This document shows positions 8,126-16,793 of a DNA stretch of 64,000 bases, one piece after another. The stretch comes from Deltaproteobacteria bacterium. Its GTDB lineage: Bacteria; Myxococcota_A; UBA9160; SMWR01. The stretch's first letter is position 1; every line of letters starts with the position of its first letter. Where the stretch lies: positions 28,113-92,112 of the forward strand of contig PBYF01000059.1 of assembly GCA_002729515.1 (NCBI GenBank), in the 5' to 3' direction. A model generated the notes under the pieces. The model ran no database searches, was not told the DNA's origin, and worked only from the letters and a program-made list of their open reading frames with translations. The translations under genes and the position numbers were made by a program.

Positions 8126-10642
8126 CTAGTCCGTAGGAACCGCCTCGAGGGGGAGCTCGATGGCAAATGTCGTGCCTTGGCCCGGGGCCGAGTCGACCTC
8201 GATATGGCCTCCGTGGCGTTCGATCAACCCGTGGGAAAGGGAAAGCCCCAGACCCGTACCGACACCCACCGGCTTCGTGGTGAAGAACGGATCGAAGATG
8301 CGGCTCTTCACGTCTTCGGGAATCCCCGGGCCATCGTCGGTGAATTCGAGCCGGACGCCCCGGCCACCGGGTCGGGTGCGGATCCGTATGGTTCCGTCGC
8401 TTTCGATCGCGTCACACGCGTTCATGAGCAGATTCAGGAAGACCTGGTTCAGCTGACCCGGATAGCAACGCACCCGAGGCAGATCTCCGAAGTCCTTCTC
8501 GACCCGGATGTTATTCTTGAAGCGGGGCTCCATGAGTCGCAGCGTGCGCTCGATCTCCTCGTGGAGGTCGGCATCCTGGAGATCGGCCTGATCCATCCGC
8601 GAGAAGCTGCGCAGGTCTTGGACGATCTTCTTGACGCGCGTGGTTCCCTCTCGGCTGCGCTCCAGGAGTTTTCCGATCGCCTCCTGAACGCGCTGGGTAT
8701 CCGCCTCGGTATGCTGCGCTTCCACCAGCTTTCCGATCTGTTCGTCGAGCAGCTGCAGATTGGCGTGCACGAAGCCGATCGGGTTGTTGAGTTCGTGAGC
8801 CACCCCCGCAACGAGCTGACCCAGCGACTTCATCTTCTCGGCCTGGGTGAGCTGCGCCTGTGTCTCGCGGAGTTCGAGGGTGCGCTCCTCCACGCGGGCC
8901 TCGAGCGTCTCGTTGAGCTTCGCGATTTCGTCGAAGGCCTTGGCGTTCTCGATGGCGATCGAACTCTGGTTCGCGAGCGTTCGCAGCAGCAGGCGGTCAT
9001 CGGCGCCCAACTGGTCGAGCGTGAGCTTTCGGCCCACGGCGATTGCTCCCAGCAGATCGACGCCGTAGAGAATGGGGACGAGGAGTTCGATCTCGAAGGT
9101 GTCGAATACATCGCGGCAGGCTTCGCGGGTCTCGACGTCCACCTCGTCGTCGAAATCCGCCCGTGTCAGGTCCTCACGGCGCATCCACAGGTGCTTCCAG
9201 ACCGGGTGCTCGGACGGAATCTCGAAGCCGAGAGCCGTCTGATCCCAATCGCCGCGCGAGGCAATGGCTCGCAGCGACCTGCCCTTTTCGTCTGCCAGCA
9301 GCACCATGGCGCGCTCCACCCCCATGGTGTCCGTGAGCGCCACGAGGATGCGGTTGGAAATCTCGTTGAGTGAAAGCATCGAGACCATCGCCTCGGAGAT
9401 CTCACGCACCGCTACCCGGTAGGCGACCCGGTCGCGGTCGAAGGAGCGGTCCACGAGCGCCTGCATGCGACGGCGCACCGGATCGAAGAGGAGCAGCGCC
9501 ACGAAGAGCAGTGCCAGCTGGGCCGGGCGTTCCCCGACTCCGAAACGGGCCACGAGCGTGTCGGCAGAGGTGATCACCAGGGCGAATACACCGGTGATCC
9601 CCAGGGTCGCGGCGCCGTAGGCAAAAGACGAACGCGCGACGTTGCGCACGTCGACCAGCTGGCGCCGAACGATACTGAAGCCGACCGCTACGGGAAAAAC
9701 AAATACCCAGAGAAGCGCCTGGTACTCGGGAAGCGGCTTCACGAGGAGCCACTCGAGAAAGAGGATCCCCAGCACCGGGGCAAAGCTCACCAGCGCCGCC
9801 AGGAGGACCACGTTCGCTGCAGTTTTCATCGGCCCGGCACCGTTGCGGCTCCGCTCGATTCCGAGGACAAGCAGCGAGGCGATGACCATCACAAGCGTAA
9901 AGAGGAACGAGGCATTCGCTGAAAGTTCGGCGGGAATGCCCAACGGTCCGTGCAGGAGCGCCAGGCCGATGAGTACCGCGGCTGCGGCGTAGGGAAGCAG
10001 CTGCAACCGGTGGTTCCGTACGACCCAAACCGGTTCAATGGGATACGTGGTGAAGAGATGGAACGCTGTCGCACCGATCAGCGGCATATTGATGGCAGCC
10101 CGAGCCTGGGCCCATAGCATCGAACCGGAGTGAATCGTGAGCGAGAGCTGCACCGCCAGCGTGGAGCAGAACAACAGCAGCGCCCACGCGTGGGAACGGC
10201 CCAGCCTGAGCAACCACACCGCGACGCCCGTAACGATGTAGATGGTGGCGACGCAGAGGAGCAGCGCGTGAAAGAGCACCGAAGAGGCGTCGCGCATCTC
10301 GGCGCTCGGAACGGACGCAAGCAAAACGTCGAGCCGGCGGCCGTCCGGTTTCTCGAGCCGGTAGGCGTTGACGGCTCCCGGGACAACCGCGCCGTGCGCC
10401 GCGTAGGACTCGCCGTTCAGTTCGAGCACCCGGTCACCCACGCCGACCCCGGCCTCTGCCGCGGACGGGTGGAGACGCTCGATGACGGCGAGGCCTCCGA
10501 GCCGTGCGTCCGAGAACGGGTGGCTGAACTGGCCACGGGTCGAAACCAGCGCCGCAAGCGACAGGAGGATCGAGAGTGTCGCCCAGCCAATCGCCAAGGC
10601 GGCGGTGATGGTGCGCAGGCGGAGGGGAGACGTCGGGTTCAT
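8126..10642 (-). CDS. Membrane sensor histidine kinase with PDZ-like and GAF domains
   Basis: 838 residues. Residues 12-32 form a membrane helix, followed by a PDZ-like periplasmic segment ([26 protein letters not shown]). From about 120 to 370 come some eight membrane helices. A GAF-type domain follows ([27 protein letters not shown]), then a coiled coil ([23 protein letters not shown]), the HisKA box [11 protein letters not shown] with the phospho-accepting His616, and an HATPase with NLLMNACDA (N box), DDGPGI (G1), DPFFTTK (F box) and [11 protein letters not shown] (G2). All catalytic residues are present. No response regulator is adjacent, so the kinase is orphan in this window. The layout resembles regulators of the NtrB/ZraS group fused to a multi-helix sensor; the signal is unknown. 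Confidence 0.92.
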   Translation of the reverse strand: MNPTSPLRLRTITAALAIGWATLSILLSLAALVSTRGQFSHPFSDARLGGLAVIERLHPSAAEAGVGVGDRVLELNGESYAAHGAVVPGAVNAYRLEKPDGRRLDVLLASVPSAEMRDASSVLFHALLLCVATIYIVTGVAVWLLRLGRSHAWALLLFCSTLAVQLSLTIHSGSMLWAQARAAINMPLIGATAFHLFTTYPIEPVWVVRNHRLQLLPYAAAAVLIGLALLHGPLGIPAELSANASFLFTLVMVIASLLVLGIERSRNGAGPMKTAANVVLLAALVSFAPVLGILFLEWLLVKPLPEYQALLWVFVFPVAVGFSIVRRQLVDVRNVARSSFAYGAATLGITGVFALVITSADTLVARFGVGERPAQLALLFVALLLFDPVRRRMQALVDRSFDRDRVAYRVAVREISEAMVSMLSLNEISNRILVALTDTMGVERAMVLLADEKGRSLRAIASRGDWDQTALGFEIPSEHPVWKHLWMRREDLTRADFDDEVDVETREACRDVFDTFEIELLVPILYGVDLLGAIAVGRKLTLDQLGADDRLLLRTLANQSSIAIENAKAFDEIAKLNETLEARVEERTLELRETQAQLTQAEKMKSLGQLVAGVAHELNNPIGFVHANLQLLDEQIGKLVEAQHTEADTQRVQEAIGKLLERSREGTTRVKKIVQDLRSFSRMDQADLQDADLHEEIERTLRLMEPRFKNNIRVEKDFGDLPRVRCYPGQLNQVFLNLLMNACDAIESDGTIRIRTRPGGRGVRLEFTDDGPGIPEDVKSRIFDPFFTTKPVGVGTGLGLSLSHGLIERHGGHIEVDSAPGQGTTFAIELPLEAVPTD

Positions 10643-10663
10643 GCAGCCCCGGGCACCCCCGAG

Positions 10664-10693
10664 AGACTAGGGGGATCCCAGCGCCGGCGTCAA
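10664..10693 (-). promoter_or_regulatory. Possible sigma70-type promoter of the sensor kinase
   Basis: On the minus strand TTGACG (10693-10688) is followed after 18 bp by TAGTCT (10669-10664), placing a start about 15 nt before the kinase ATG. The -35 fits well and the -10 is weak, so this is tentative. Confidence 0.28.
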
Positions 10694-10728
10694 ACCGGGG
10701 GGTGGGCCAGAACCGCGCCGATCACGCG

Positions 10729-11028
10729 TCAGCGCTGTCCACGCACCTCGGTGAGGATCTCATCGAGTTCGACCCGCGGCGGGGGGCCGTAGTTGTAGCC
10801 GCGGTTGTTGAGAGCCACGACGTCGTCGGTCGCAAGGGCCGAACGCTCGTGCTCGCGACGCAGGCTCTCGACGAATGCCTCGACCTTGGCATCGGAGCCG
10901 GTGGGAGGCGATCCACAGCGACCGGCGGACTCCGCGGGCTCGGCGCGGACCCCCGGCGAGAGCAGGGCAACGCTGGCCAGCAACGAGAGCAGGCCGAGCA
11001 TCGTGGTGGTGCGTTCACGTGCTCGCAT
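10729..11028 (-). CDS. Small secreted protein of unknown function
   Basis: 99 residues, ATG at 11028 with AGGAGG 7 nt upstream, so translation is well supported. A basic start followed by TMLGLLSLLASVALLSPGVRA is a signal peptide, with cleavage expected after VRA (about residue 29). The mature part is 70 residues, charged and probably helical (DAKVEAFVESLRREHERSALATDD), ending in GYNYGPPPRVELDEIL. It has one Cys. I do not recognise a family. It lies upstream of the sensor kinase on the same strand, with 86 bp between them that may hold a separate promoter. Confidence 0.7.
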   Translation of the reverse strand: MRARERTTTMLGLLSLLASVALLSPGVRAEPAESAGRCGSPPTGSDAKVEAFVESLRREHERSALATDDVVALNNRGYNYGPPPRVELDEILTEVRGQR

Positions 11029-11176
11029 GACGGGCCTCCTGGGTCCCCTCCACCCGTCTCATCGTCCGATCGGCGTGGGGTCTTGACGCAGAGGCACACC
11101 GGGGTTCCGGTGCGTTGCCGCCGGCCCGCACATCGCTCGCCGCTCGGCTGCCGGGCAAGCCCCCGACGCGGAGGAC

Positions 11177-11959
11177 CTAGATTCCGGAGCCCTCGTTCTC
11201 CTCGTCGACGTGGAGACCACACTCCCGGGTATCCACGTTCTCCCACCACCAGCGGCCCGAACGCGGATCGTCCCCGGGCTTGACAGCACGAGAGCAGGGC
11301 GCGCAGCCCACCGAAGGATAGCCCTCGGCGTGCAGGCGGTTGATGGGAACGCCGTGCTCGGCCACGTAGTCGTGCACACGGTCCGACGTCCAGTTCGCGA
11401 TGGGATTGACTTTGACGAGCCCGCCGTTCGCAGTGTCGATCTCGACCTTCGGTGTATCGACGCGGGTGACGTTCTGGTCGCGGCGCAGGCCCGTGACCCA
11501 GGCGCCCAGATCCGCTCCAGCCAGGTACCGCCTCAGGGGTTCGACCTTGCGCGCGCGGCAACAGCGTTGGCGGTCGTCCACGGATTCGTAGAAGAGATTG
11601 AGGCCGCCGGTACGCACCAACTGCTCCACGTCCTCGGCGCGGGGGAAGACCACCTCGATCGACTTGTCGTAGCGATCGCGCACCCGATCGATCAGGTCAT
11701 AGGTCGCCTGGGGAAGACGTCCGGTATCGAGCACGAAGACCCGCGAGGCCGGGTCGATACGGTGCATCATATCGAGCAGCACCAGGCCCTCGGGTGCACC
11801 GAAGGAGCAGGCGAGCGATAGTCTGGGTGAAAAATTCTTGATACACCAGATCAAGATTTCATCTGCCGTGAGAGACTCCGCGGCATCCGAGCGTATAAAC
11901 TGCAATACCTCGCTACGGATAAGTTTCTTTCGATCTAGATCTACAACAGGAGCCGCCAT
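11177..11959 (-). CDS. cysH: Assimilatory adenylyl-sulfate (APS) reductase CysH
   Basis: 260 residues. This family reduces APS or PAPS to sulfite with thioredoxin. The PP-loop-like nucleotide site is SLACSFGAPEGLVLLDMM (residues 48-65). Iron-sulfur ligands are visible as Cys133-Cys134 (QRCCRARK) and Cys219-x-x-Cys222 (GCAPCSRAV); this four-Cys 4Fe-4S site marks APS-using enzymes rather than the cluster-free PAPS type. The C-terminal catalytic ECGLH (246-250, Cys247) is present. No other sulfate-assimilation gene is next to it. The region upstream of the ATG (11960-12015) is clearly more AT-rich than its surroundings and likely contains the promoter. The cluster would depend on the SUF system encoded nearby. 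Confidence 0.93.
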   Translation of the reverse strand: MAAPVVDLDRKKLIRSEVLQFIRSDAAESLTADEILIWCIKNFSPRLSLACSFGAPEGLVLLDMMHRIDPASRVFVLDTGRLPQATYDLIDRVRDRYDKSIEVVFPRAEDVEQLVRTGGLNLFYESVDDRQRCCRARKVEPLRRYLAGADLGAWVTGLRRDQNVTRVDTPKVEIDTANGGLVKVNPIANWTSDRVHDYVAEHGVPINRLHAEGYPSVGCAPCSRAVKPGDDPRSGRWWWENVDTRECGLHVDEENEGSGI

Positions 11960-12103
11960 TCGAGCCAGTCTACCTCACCCCAAGATCATTTCCCAATAAT
12001 TCCCTACCAAATCAAACGGTTATATGGAAGCCGGACTCGAGGTCTCCGACGGCGCGCGGACCCGTGTAGGGTGTGCCTCCCATGACGCCCACCGGTCCGG
12101 CCC

Positions 12104-12260
12104 GCAGGTCGTCGGACTCCTCAACGACTGGCTCGAACCGAGTCTCGGGAATCTCGCGCTGCGCTGGAGCCTGGTCATCGTCCTCTCGACGAGTGCGATC
12201 GGTGCCGGCCTGCTGGCACTCGGGGCGCGGCGTCTGCCCGAAGCGCTGGAGTCCATCTAG
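12104..12260 (+). pseudogene. C-terminal remnant of an MFS transporter
   Basis: An open frame here (12024-12260) ends in VVGLLNDWLEPSLGNLALRW followed by SLVIVLSTSAIGAGLLALGARRL. This reads like the loop and final transmembrane helix of spinster-type MFS permeases (GLLsD.L.P..G..aLR.al). No other transporter segment precedes it, and the codons before about 12104 do not fit the family. I infer the last 50 residues or so of a decayed gene. A small single-helix membrane protein is the alternative. Confidence 0.4.
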
Positions 12261-12592
12261 TCCGCAGAACTGGATCCCATCGAATCCCCGCGTGCGGCCA
12301 GTGCCGCCTCGGCTGCGCGAAGCTTGTCCTCCATGTGCACTTCCTTGTCACGGCGCTCGTCGATCTTGATGACTGTGCCAACGCGCACGGCGCCTTCGGC
12401 GAAGACCGCCTCCTGCATACCGCGAATCAACGCAAAAATATCGTCGACCTCACCTTCGAGCGTCGTGAACATGGGGTTGAGCTCCCACCGCACGCGGTCC
12501 TGCCGCTCCAACACACAAAGCGCTGCAGCGACGTAACGCGAAACGCTCGGGCCTTCTCCGGTGGGGGCGATGCTGACGGCGACGATGGCCAT
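12257..12592 (-). CDS. MTH1187-family thiamine/HMP-binding protein
   Basis: 111 residues, the right size for the small ferredoxin-fold MTH1187/YkoF-like proteins that bind thiamine or its pyrimidine precursor. Diagnostic parts are the first strand AIVAVSIAPTGEGPSVSRYVAAAL, the MFTTLEGEVDDIFALI segment that builds the ligand site, and KIDERRDKE near the end. It lies 8 nt downstream of folK on the same strand, so the two form a small cofactor-related transcription unit. Its role is probably binding or scavenging a thiamine precursor; no transport genes accompany it. Confidence 0.85.
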   Translation of the reverse strand: MAIVAVSIAPTGEGPSVSRYVAAALCVLERQDRVRWELNPMFTTLEGEVDDIFALIRGMQEAVFAEGAVRVGTVIKIDERRDKEVHMEDKLRAAEAALAARGDSMGSSSAD

Positions 12593-12600
12593 GGCTCCTC

Positions 12601-13101
12601 CTAACGGGTCGCGGCGCGCACACCCGTGCGACCCAGGCGACTGGCGAGCTCGGCAACGCTCTCGCCGAGGGTGGGGTGGACAGCTTCGGGGACAATATCC
12701 GCCAGAGGCACGAGCACGAAGGCACGTTCGTGCATGCGCGGGTGCGGCAGGATGAGATCGGGCGCATCCCGCTTCTCCGCCCCGTAGAGCAGCAGGTCCA
12801 GATCGAGCACGCGCGCCGTGTTGCGCTCACCGTCGCGGCTTCGACCTGCCTTCACTTCGAGCGCCTGGAGCAATTCGAGGAGTTCTTCCGGCGACAGCGT
12901 GGTGTCGAGTGCGATGGCGGCGTTCAGGTACGCGCCCTGCGGTGGACCGCCGACCGGATCGGTCTCGTAGAATGGAGACAGGGCGTCGACGCGAACGCCC
13001 GGCGCAGCACGCAGACCGTCGACCGCGCGCTCGAGATTTGCCACGCGATCGCCGAGGTTCGAACCCAGGGCGATACAGGCCCGCGTCTCATGCTCCGCCA
13101 C
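12601..13101 (-). CDS. folK: 2-amino-4-hydroxy-6-hydroxymethyldihydropteridine pyrophosphokinase
   Basis: 166 residues, as expected for HPPK, which pyrophosphorylates 6-hydroxymethyl-dihydropterin in folate synthesis. Motifs: ACIALGSNLGDRVANLERAV at the start, LSPFYETDPVGGPPQGAYLN (pterin loop), and RVLDLDLLLYGAEKRDAPDLILPHPRMHERAFVL region containing the two Mg-binding Asp and the HPR.heRaFVL signature. The gene is divergent from the aminotransferase at 13132 with only about 30 bp between the starts, so the promoters of the two genes must overlap coding sequence or each other. Confidence 0.95.
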   Translation of the reverse strand: MAEHETRACIALGSNLGDRVANLERAVDGLRAAPGVRVDALSPFYETDPVGGPPQGAYLNAAIALDTTLSPEELLELLQALEVKAGRSRDGERNTARVLDLDLLLYGAEKRDAPDLILPHPRMHERAFVLVPLADIVPEAVHPTLGESVAELASRLGRTGVRAATR

Positions 13102-13131
13102 GCCGCGAGTCTACAGCTACACTGCGCGGTC

Positions 13132-13197
13132 GTGTCCGCCCCGCCGACTCTGCCTCCCACACTCGTGTCCGCCCCGCCGACGCTGCCTCCCGAACTC
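13132..13197 (+). repeat. 33-bp tandem duplication at the aminotransferase start
   Basis: Two adjacent copies (13132-13164 and 13165-13197) differ at three bases. Each begins with GTG and encodes the same Pro-rich 11-residue leader (SAPPTLPP core). The duplication doubles the candidate start codon while keeping frame. Confidence 0.9.
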
Positions 13198-14442
13198 AGG
13201 TCAGCGGTTCCCGGCCCGCGGTCGCACGCTCTCGCCCGCCGGCTCGCGGCCGTCGAGAGCCGCAACGTCACCTGCCTCGACCCCGGACCGGTCTTCTGGG
13301 AGCGCGCCGCCGGAGCGAACGTCTGGGACGTCGACGGCAACCGCTACGTCGACCTCACCGCCGCCTTCGGCGTGGCCAACGTGGGCCACGCGCACCCCCG
13401 CGTGGTCGAGGCCGTCGCCGACCAGGCCGACCGGCTCCTTCACGCAATGGGCGACGTGCACCCGGCAGACGTCAAGGTCGCGCTGCTCGAAGAACTGGCA
13501 CGGCGCTTTCCCGGGGGAGGCGACTGCCGGACCGTGCTCGGATCCTCCGGATCGGATGCCGTCGAAAGCGCCCTCAAGACGGCTCTTCTCGCAACCGGCA
13601 AGCCGGGAGTGGTTGCCTTCAAGTCCGGCTACCACGGCCTCGCGCTCGGTGCGCTCGACGCAACCTGGCGGCCCTTCTTTCGCGAACCCTTTTCATCGCG
13701 CCTGCCAGAAGCCACCGTCTTCGCGCGCTTCGGCGACGCGGACACCGTGTTGCGGGCCGCGCACGAGTCACCCGCCGAGATCGGAGCGGTGCTCGTCGAA
13801 CCGATCCAGGGGCGGGGCGGCGATCGCATTCCACCGCACGGCTTTCTGACTGCGCTGCGAACGCTATGCGATGCCCGGGGCTGGTTGCTCATCGCCGACG
13901 AGGTCTACACCGGCTTTGGCCGCACCGGCCGCTGGTTCGCGTGCGATCACGAGGGCGTCGTTCCCGATCTGCTCTGTGTGGGCAAGGGCCTGGCATCCGG
14001 CATGCCGCTCTCCGCCTGCATCGGACGCAACGAGGTCATGGACGCCTGGCCCGCCTCGGGCGGAGAGGCCCTGCACACCTCGACCTTTCTGGGACATCCC
14101 CCCAGCTGCGCCGCGGCCCTCGCGTCGCTGGCAGTGATCGAGGAAGAGAAGCTCGTCGAACGCGCGGCCGACACCGGCGCCGCTGCACTTTCGCACCTGC
14201 GCGCACGTCTCGACGCGACACCGGGTATCTCGGACGTGCGCGGCCAAGGCCTGCTGATCGCCGTCGAGTGTGAAGACCCGGCACGCTCGGTCGGCGCTTG
14301 CGCGCGCGCCCTGGCCGACGGCGTGATCGTGCTCGCATCGGGCGATCGGGGCGAAGTGGTATCGATCACCCCGCCCCTATCGATCGAGCCGGTCGCGTTG
14401 GAGCACGCGCTCGACGTCGTAGTCGAGGCGCTCTGCGGATGA
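13132..14442 (+). CDS. Class III PLP-dependent aminotransferase (amine/ornithine/GABA type)
   Basis: 436 residues from the GTG at 13132. Features: [23 protein letters not shown], the phosphate loop [14 protein letters not shown] (138-150), [20 protein letters not shown] with Asp256-Glu257, and [13 protein letters not shown] with the PLP Lys285. It resembles acetylornithine, 4-aminobutyrate and omega-amine transaminases, so the substrate may be an aldehyde or keto acid. A second GTG at 13165 comes from a 33-bp duplication and would give a protein 11 residues shorter. The longer open frame running back through folK is a shadow. Its stop overlaps the ATG of the LuxE-like gene (ATGA), and the LuxC-like gene follows in the same way, which argues that it acts on the aldehyde or an amino acid used in that pathway. 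Confidence 0.88.
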   Translation: MSAPPTLPPTLVSAPPTLPPELRSAVPGPRSHALARRLAAVESRNVTCLDPGPVFWERAAGANVWDVDGNRYVDLTAAFGVANVGHAHPRVVEAVADQADRLLHAMGDVHPADVKVALLEELARRFPGGGDCRTVLGSSGSDAVESALKTALLATGKPGVVAFKSGYHGLALGALDATWRPFFREPFSSRLPEATVFARFGDADTVLRAAHESPAEIGAVLVEPIQGRGGDRIPPHGFLTALRTLCDARGWLLIADEVYTGFGRTGRWFACDHEGVVPDLLCVGKGLASGMPLSACIGRNEVMDAWPASGGEALHTSTFLGHPPSCAAALASLAVIEEEKLVERAADTGAAALSHLRARLDATPGISDVRGQGLLIAVECEDPARSVGACARALADGVIVLASGDRGEVVSITPPLSIEPVALEHALDVVVEALCG

Positions 14443-15545
14443 GTGCCGACCCCCGCCGTGCAGCTCTCGACGAGCGCGTCCTGGAATGGATCGCGGAACC
14501 GCTCTGGGGACACGACGAGGAGCGCTTCGACGAACTCGCACTCGATCTCTTCGCCTTTCAGTTCACCCACTGCACGCCCTATGGGCGTTTTTGCACCGGG
14601 CGCGGCCACACGCCGGAAAGCGTCCGCTCCTGGCGAGAAGTGCCCGCTATTCCCGCCGGTGCCTTCAAGGAGGTCGCGCTCCGCTCATTTCCCGAGGAGT
14701 GCGCCGCCCACGTCTTCCGAACCAGCGGGACTTCCGTCGAACGGCGGGGCGAACTCCACCTGGACACGCTCGCCATCTACGAGGCGTCGCTCATCGTTCC
14801 CTTCCGGCGCTTCCTTCTGCCGGATCTGCACGCCGGGCGCGAACCGCTCATCTTTGCCCTCACGCCCTCTCCTGCCGAGGCGCGCGACTCCTCGCTTTCC
14901 CATATGTTCGCAGTCGCCATCCGGGAACTCGGAGCAGAAGGCAGCTGCTTCTTCGTCAGTGCCGGCGAACTCGAGGTGGATGCACTCCTCGAAGCCCTAG
15001 AGAATCCGCCGGCTGAGCGACCTCTGCTCCTATGCGGCACGTCGTTCGCCTTCGTCCATCTCGTCGATGCCCTGTCCGATCGGGGTGCGCGGATCGCATT
15101 GCCCGAAGCCGCTCGCATCATGGAGACCGGCGGGTTCAAGGGACGCTCCCGGACCCTGCCCCGCGCCGAGTTCTACGCGTGTCTCGAGGAGGCGCTCGGC
15201 GTGCCGGTCGAACGCATCGTCAACCAGTACGGTATGACTGAATTGGGCAGCCAATTCTACGACTCCGCACTTCGCGAACCCGGCGCCTTGCGACGAAAAC
15301 TCGCGCCGCCGTGGACGCGCGTGCAAACGCTCGACCCAACGACCGGACACGAGGTCGCAGCCGGGGAGGCGGGAACGATCGTCATCACCGACCTCGCCAA
15401 TACCGGAAGCGTCTGCACCGTGCAGACGGCAGATCTGGGGCGGCGAATCGGTGAGGGCTTCGAAGTGCTCGGCCGGGAGCCGGGCGCGGAGGAGCGCGGC
15501 TGCTCGATCGCCGCTGACGAACTCCTGGCGACAGGCGGAGCGTGA
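14439..15545 (+). CDS. LuxE/PaaK-like acyl-protein synthetase
   Basis: 368 residues from the ATG at 14439, which overlaps the previous stop by 4 nt. The protein follows the LuxE acyl-protein synthetase pattern, related to adenylate-forming PaaK ligases. The early FQFTHCTPYGRFCTGRG is followed by VPAIPAGAFKEVALRSFP, then the phosphate loop HVFRTSGTSVERRGE (the TSGT..ERG signature), an ETGGFKGRSR strand, VNQYGMTELGSQFYD (the adenylate YGMTE) and ITDLANTGSVCTVQTADLG. In luminous bacteria LuxE activates fatty acid as acyl-AMP and passes the acyl group through its own Cys to LuxC. Here no luxAB is present and the partner genes are LuxC-like reductase (4-nt overlap) and an aminotransferase. Chain length and acceptor are not readable. 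Confidence 0.85.
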   Translation: MSADPRRAALDERVLEWIAEPLWGHDEERFDELALDLFAFQFTHCTPYGRFCTGRGHTPESVRSWREVPAIPAGAFKEVALRSFPEECAAHVFRTSGTSVERRGELHLDTLAIYEASLIVPFRRFLLPDLHAGREPLIFALTPSPAEARDSSLSHMFAVAIRELGAEGSCFFVSAGELEVDALLEALENPPAERPLLLCGTSFAFVHLVDALSDRGARIALPEAARIMETGGFKGRSRTLPRAEFYACLEEALGVPVERIVNQYGMTELGSQFYDSALREPGALRRKLAPPWTRVQTLDPTTGHEVAAGEAGTIVITDLANTGSVCTVQTADLGRRIGEGFEVLGREPGAEERGCSIAADELLATGGA

Positions 15546-16783
15546 GCCCGGAAACGCTGCGCAAACGGCGCGAGGCGCTGCGCGCAGCCGGCGAAGTGCT
15601 TCGCCGGCGCCCCGCCGGCGCGACGCTCGATAGCCTCTGCAGAGTTCTCGACGCCTGGCGCAATCCCGAGTCGATGTGGCGCAAGCAGCTGGCCGACGCT
15701 CTCCCTGTGGCGACCGGCTTCTCGCCCGAGACGGTCCGTGAGGGACTGCGCATCGGCCTCGAGAACTGGACCGGCGCATCGCTTCATTCGCTCGTAGACC
15801 GCGAGCTTCCGGGCGGGACCACGGGCTTCGAGACGACGGCGTTGCTTCTCGCCGGATCGATTCCCATGCCGAGCCTGATCCAGATCATCGCGCCGTTATT
15901 GCTGAGTTCACCGGTGTTGGCAAAATGCGCCTCGCGCGACCCGGTAACGCCCGGGCTCGCGGCGCGGTCGATCGGCGAGACAGACCGCGAACTCGGTGAC
16001 TGCATCGCAGCCGTTGAATTCCCCAGCAGCGACGAAGACTGCGTCGCCGAACTCCTGGCCTGCGAGTGCATCGTGGCCACGGGATCGGATGCGACCGTCG
16101 CGGCGGTCCGCAGGCGCACCGCCTCCGGGCGGCGACTCGTGGAACACGGCCATCGGCTTTCCCTGGCCGCGCTGGGTCCCGCTGCCTGTCACGGCGGCAT
16201 CCTGAGCGACGTCGCCGGCCGACTTGCCCTGGACGTCGCGCTCTGGGACCAACTGGGCTGTCTCTCCCCCATCGCGGTGTACGCGGTTGGCGAACACGCC
16301 GCCGATGCCGTCACGGACGCCCTCGCCAATGCTTTCGAAGATCTGGTGGAGAAGCTGCCGCGCGGACGTGTCGAGCCGGCCGCGGCCGCACTCTTCGCCC
16401 ACGAGCGCGCAGAAGCGGAGTTTCGCGCGTCCTCCGGGTCCGTCCGGCTTCGCGCCGGACCTTCCGACGCGTGGGCCGTCGTGCGCGAGCAGGCGCCAAG
16501 CGCGCGTCCAGCACCGCTACACCGCTTCGTCCGCGTCTTTCCCGTGGAGGATGCCGCGGCGCTTCCCGCGGCCATGGCACCCTACGCTGGGCACCTGGCG
16601 GGCGTTGCAATCGAGGGATTCGCGCGCGAAACGAAGCCCCTTTCCGACGCGCTCGTCGAATTGGGGGCGTCGCGGATCTGCGCGCCGGGTTCGCTCCAGG
16701 CGCCACCTATCGACTGGAACCGCGACGGTCGCGGTGTGCTCCGTTTGCTCGCGCGCCGCCCCCGGGCACAGGCAGCGGTGTAG
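15542..16783 (+). CDS. LuxC-like acyl-CoA/acyl-protein reductase
   Basis: 413 residues. LuxC enzymes reduce activated acyl groups to aldehydes with NADPH through a Cys thioester. The aldehyde-dehydrogenase-like fold is recognisable: the family strand GFETTALLLAGSIPMPSL, an ACECIVATGSDATVAAVR cofactor segment (172-190), HGHRLSLAALG, and the active-site motif WDQLGCLSPIAVY with Cys240. The GTG start (15542) overlaps the LuxE-like stop as GTGA, a strong sign of a stoichiometric complex as in the lux fatty acid reductase. Codon use is like its neighbours. An SDR gene follows after 10 nt. Confidence 0.87.
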   Translation: MSPETLRKRREALRAAGEVLRRRPAGATLDSLCRVLDAWRNPESMWRKQLADALPVATGFSPETVREGLRIGLENWTGASLHSLVDRELPGGTTGFETTALLLAGSIPMPSLIQIIAPLLLSSPVLAKCASRDPVTPGLAARSIGETDRELGDCIAAVEFPSSDEDCVAELLACECIVATGSDATVAAVRRRTASGRRLVEHGHRLSLAALGPAACHGGILSDVAGRLALDVALWDQLGCLSPIAVYAVGEHAADAVTDALANAFEDLVEKLPRGRVEPAAAALFAHERAEAEFRASSGSVRLRAGPSDAWAVVREQAPSARPAPLHRFVRVFPVEDAAALPAAMAPYAGHLAGVAIEGFARETKPLSDALVELGASRICAPGSLQAPPIDWNRDGRGVLRLLARRPRAQAAV

Positions 16784-16793
16784 GCTGTCTTTC

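Noticed and set aside
12676..13131. 152-codon N-terminal extension of the aminotransferase frame
   Set aside because: It runs antisense through folK and bears no family similarity; the class III fold starts after 13132.
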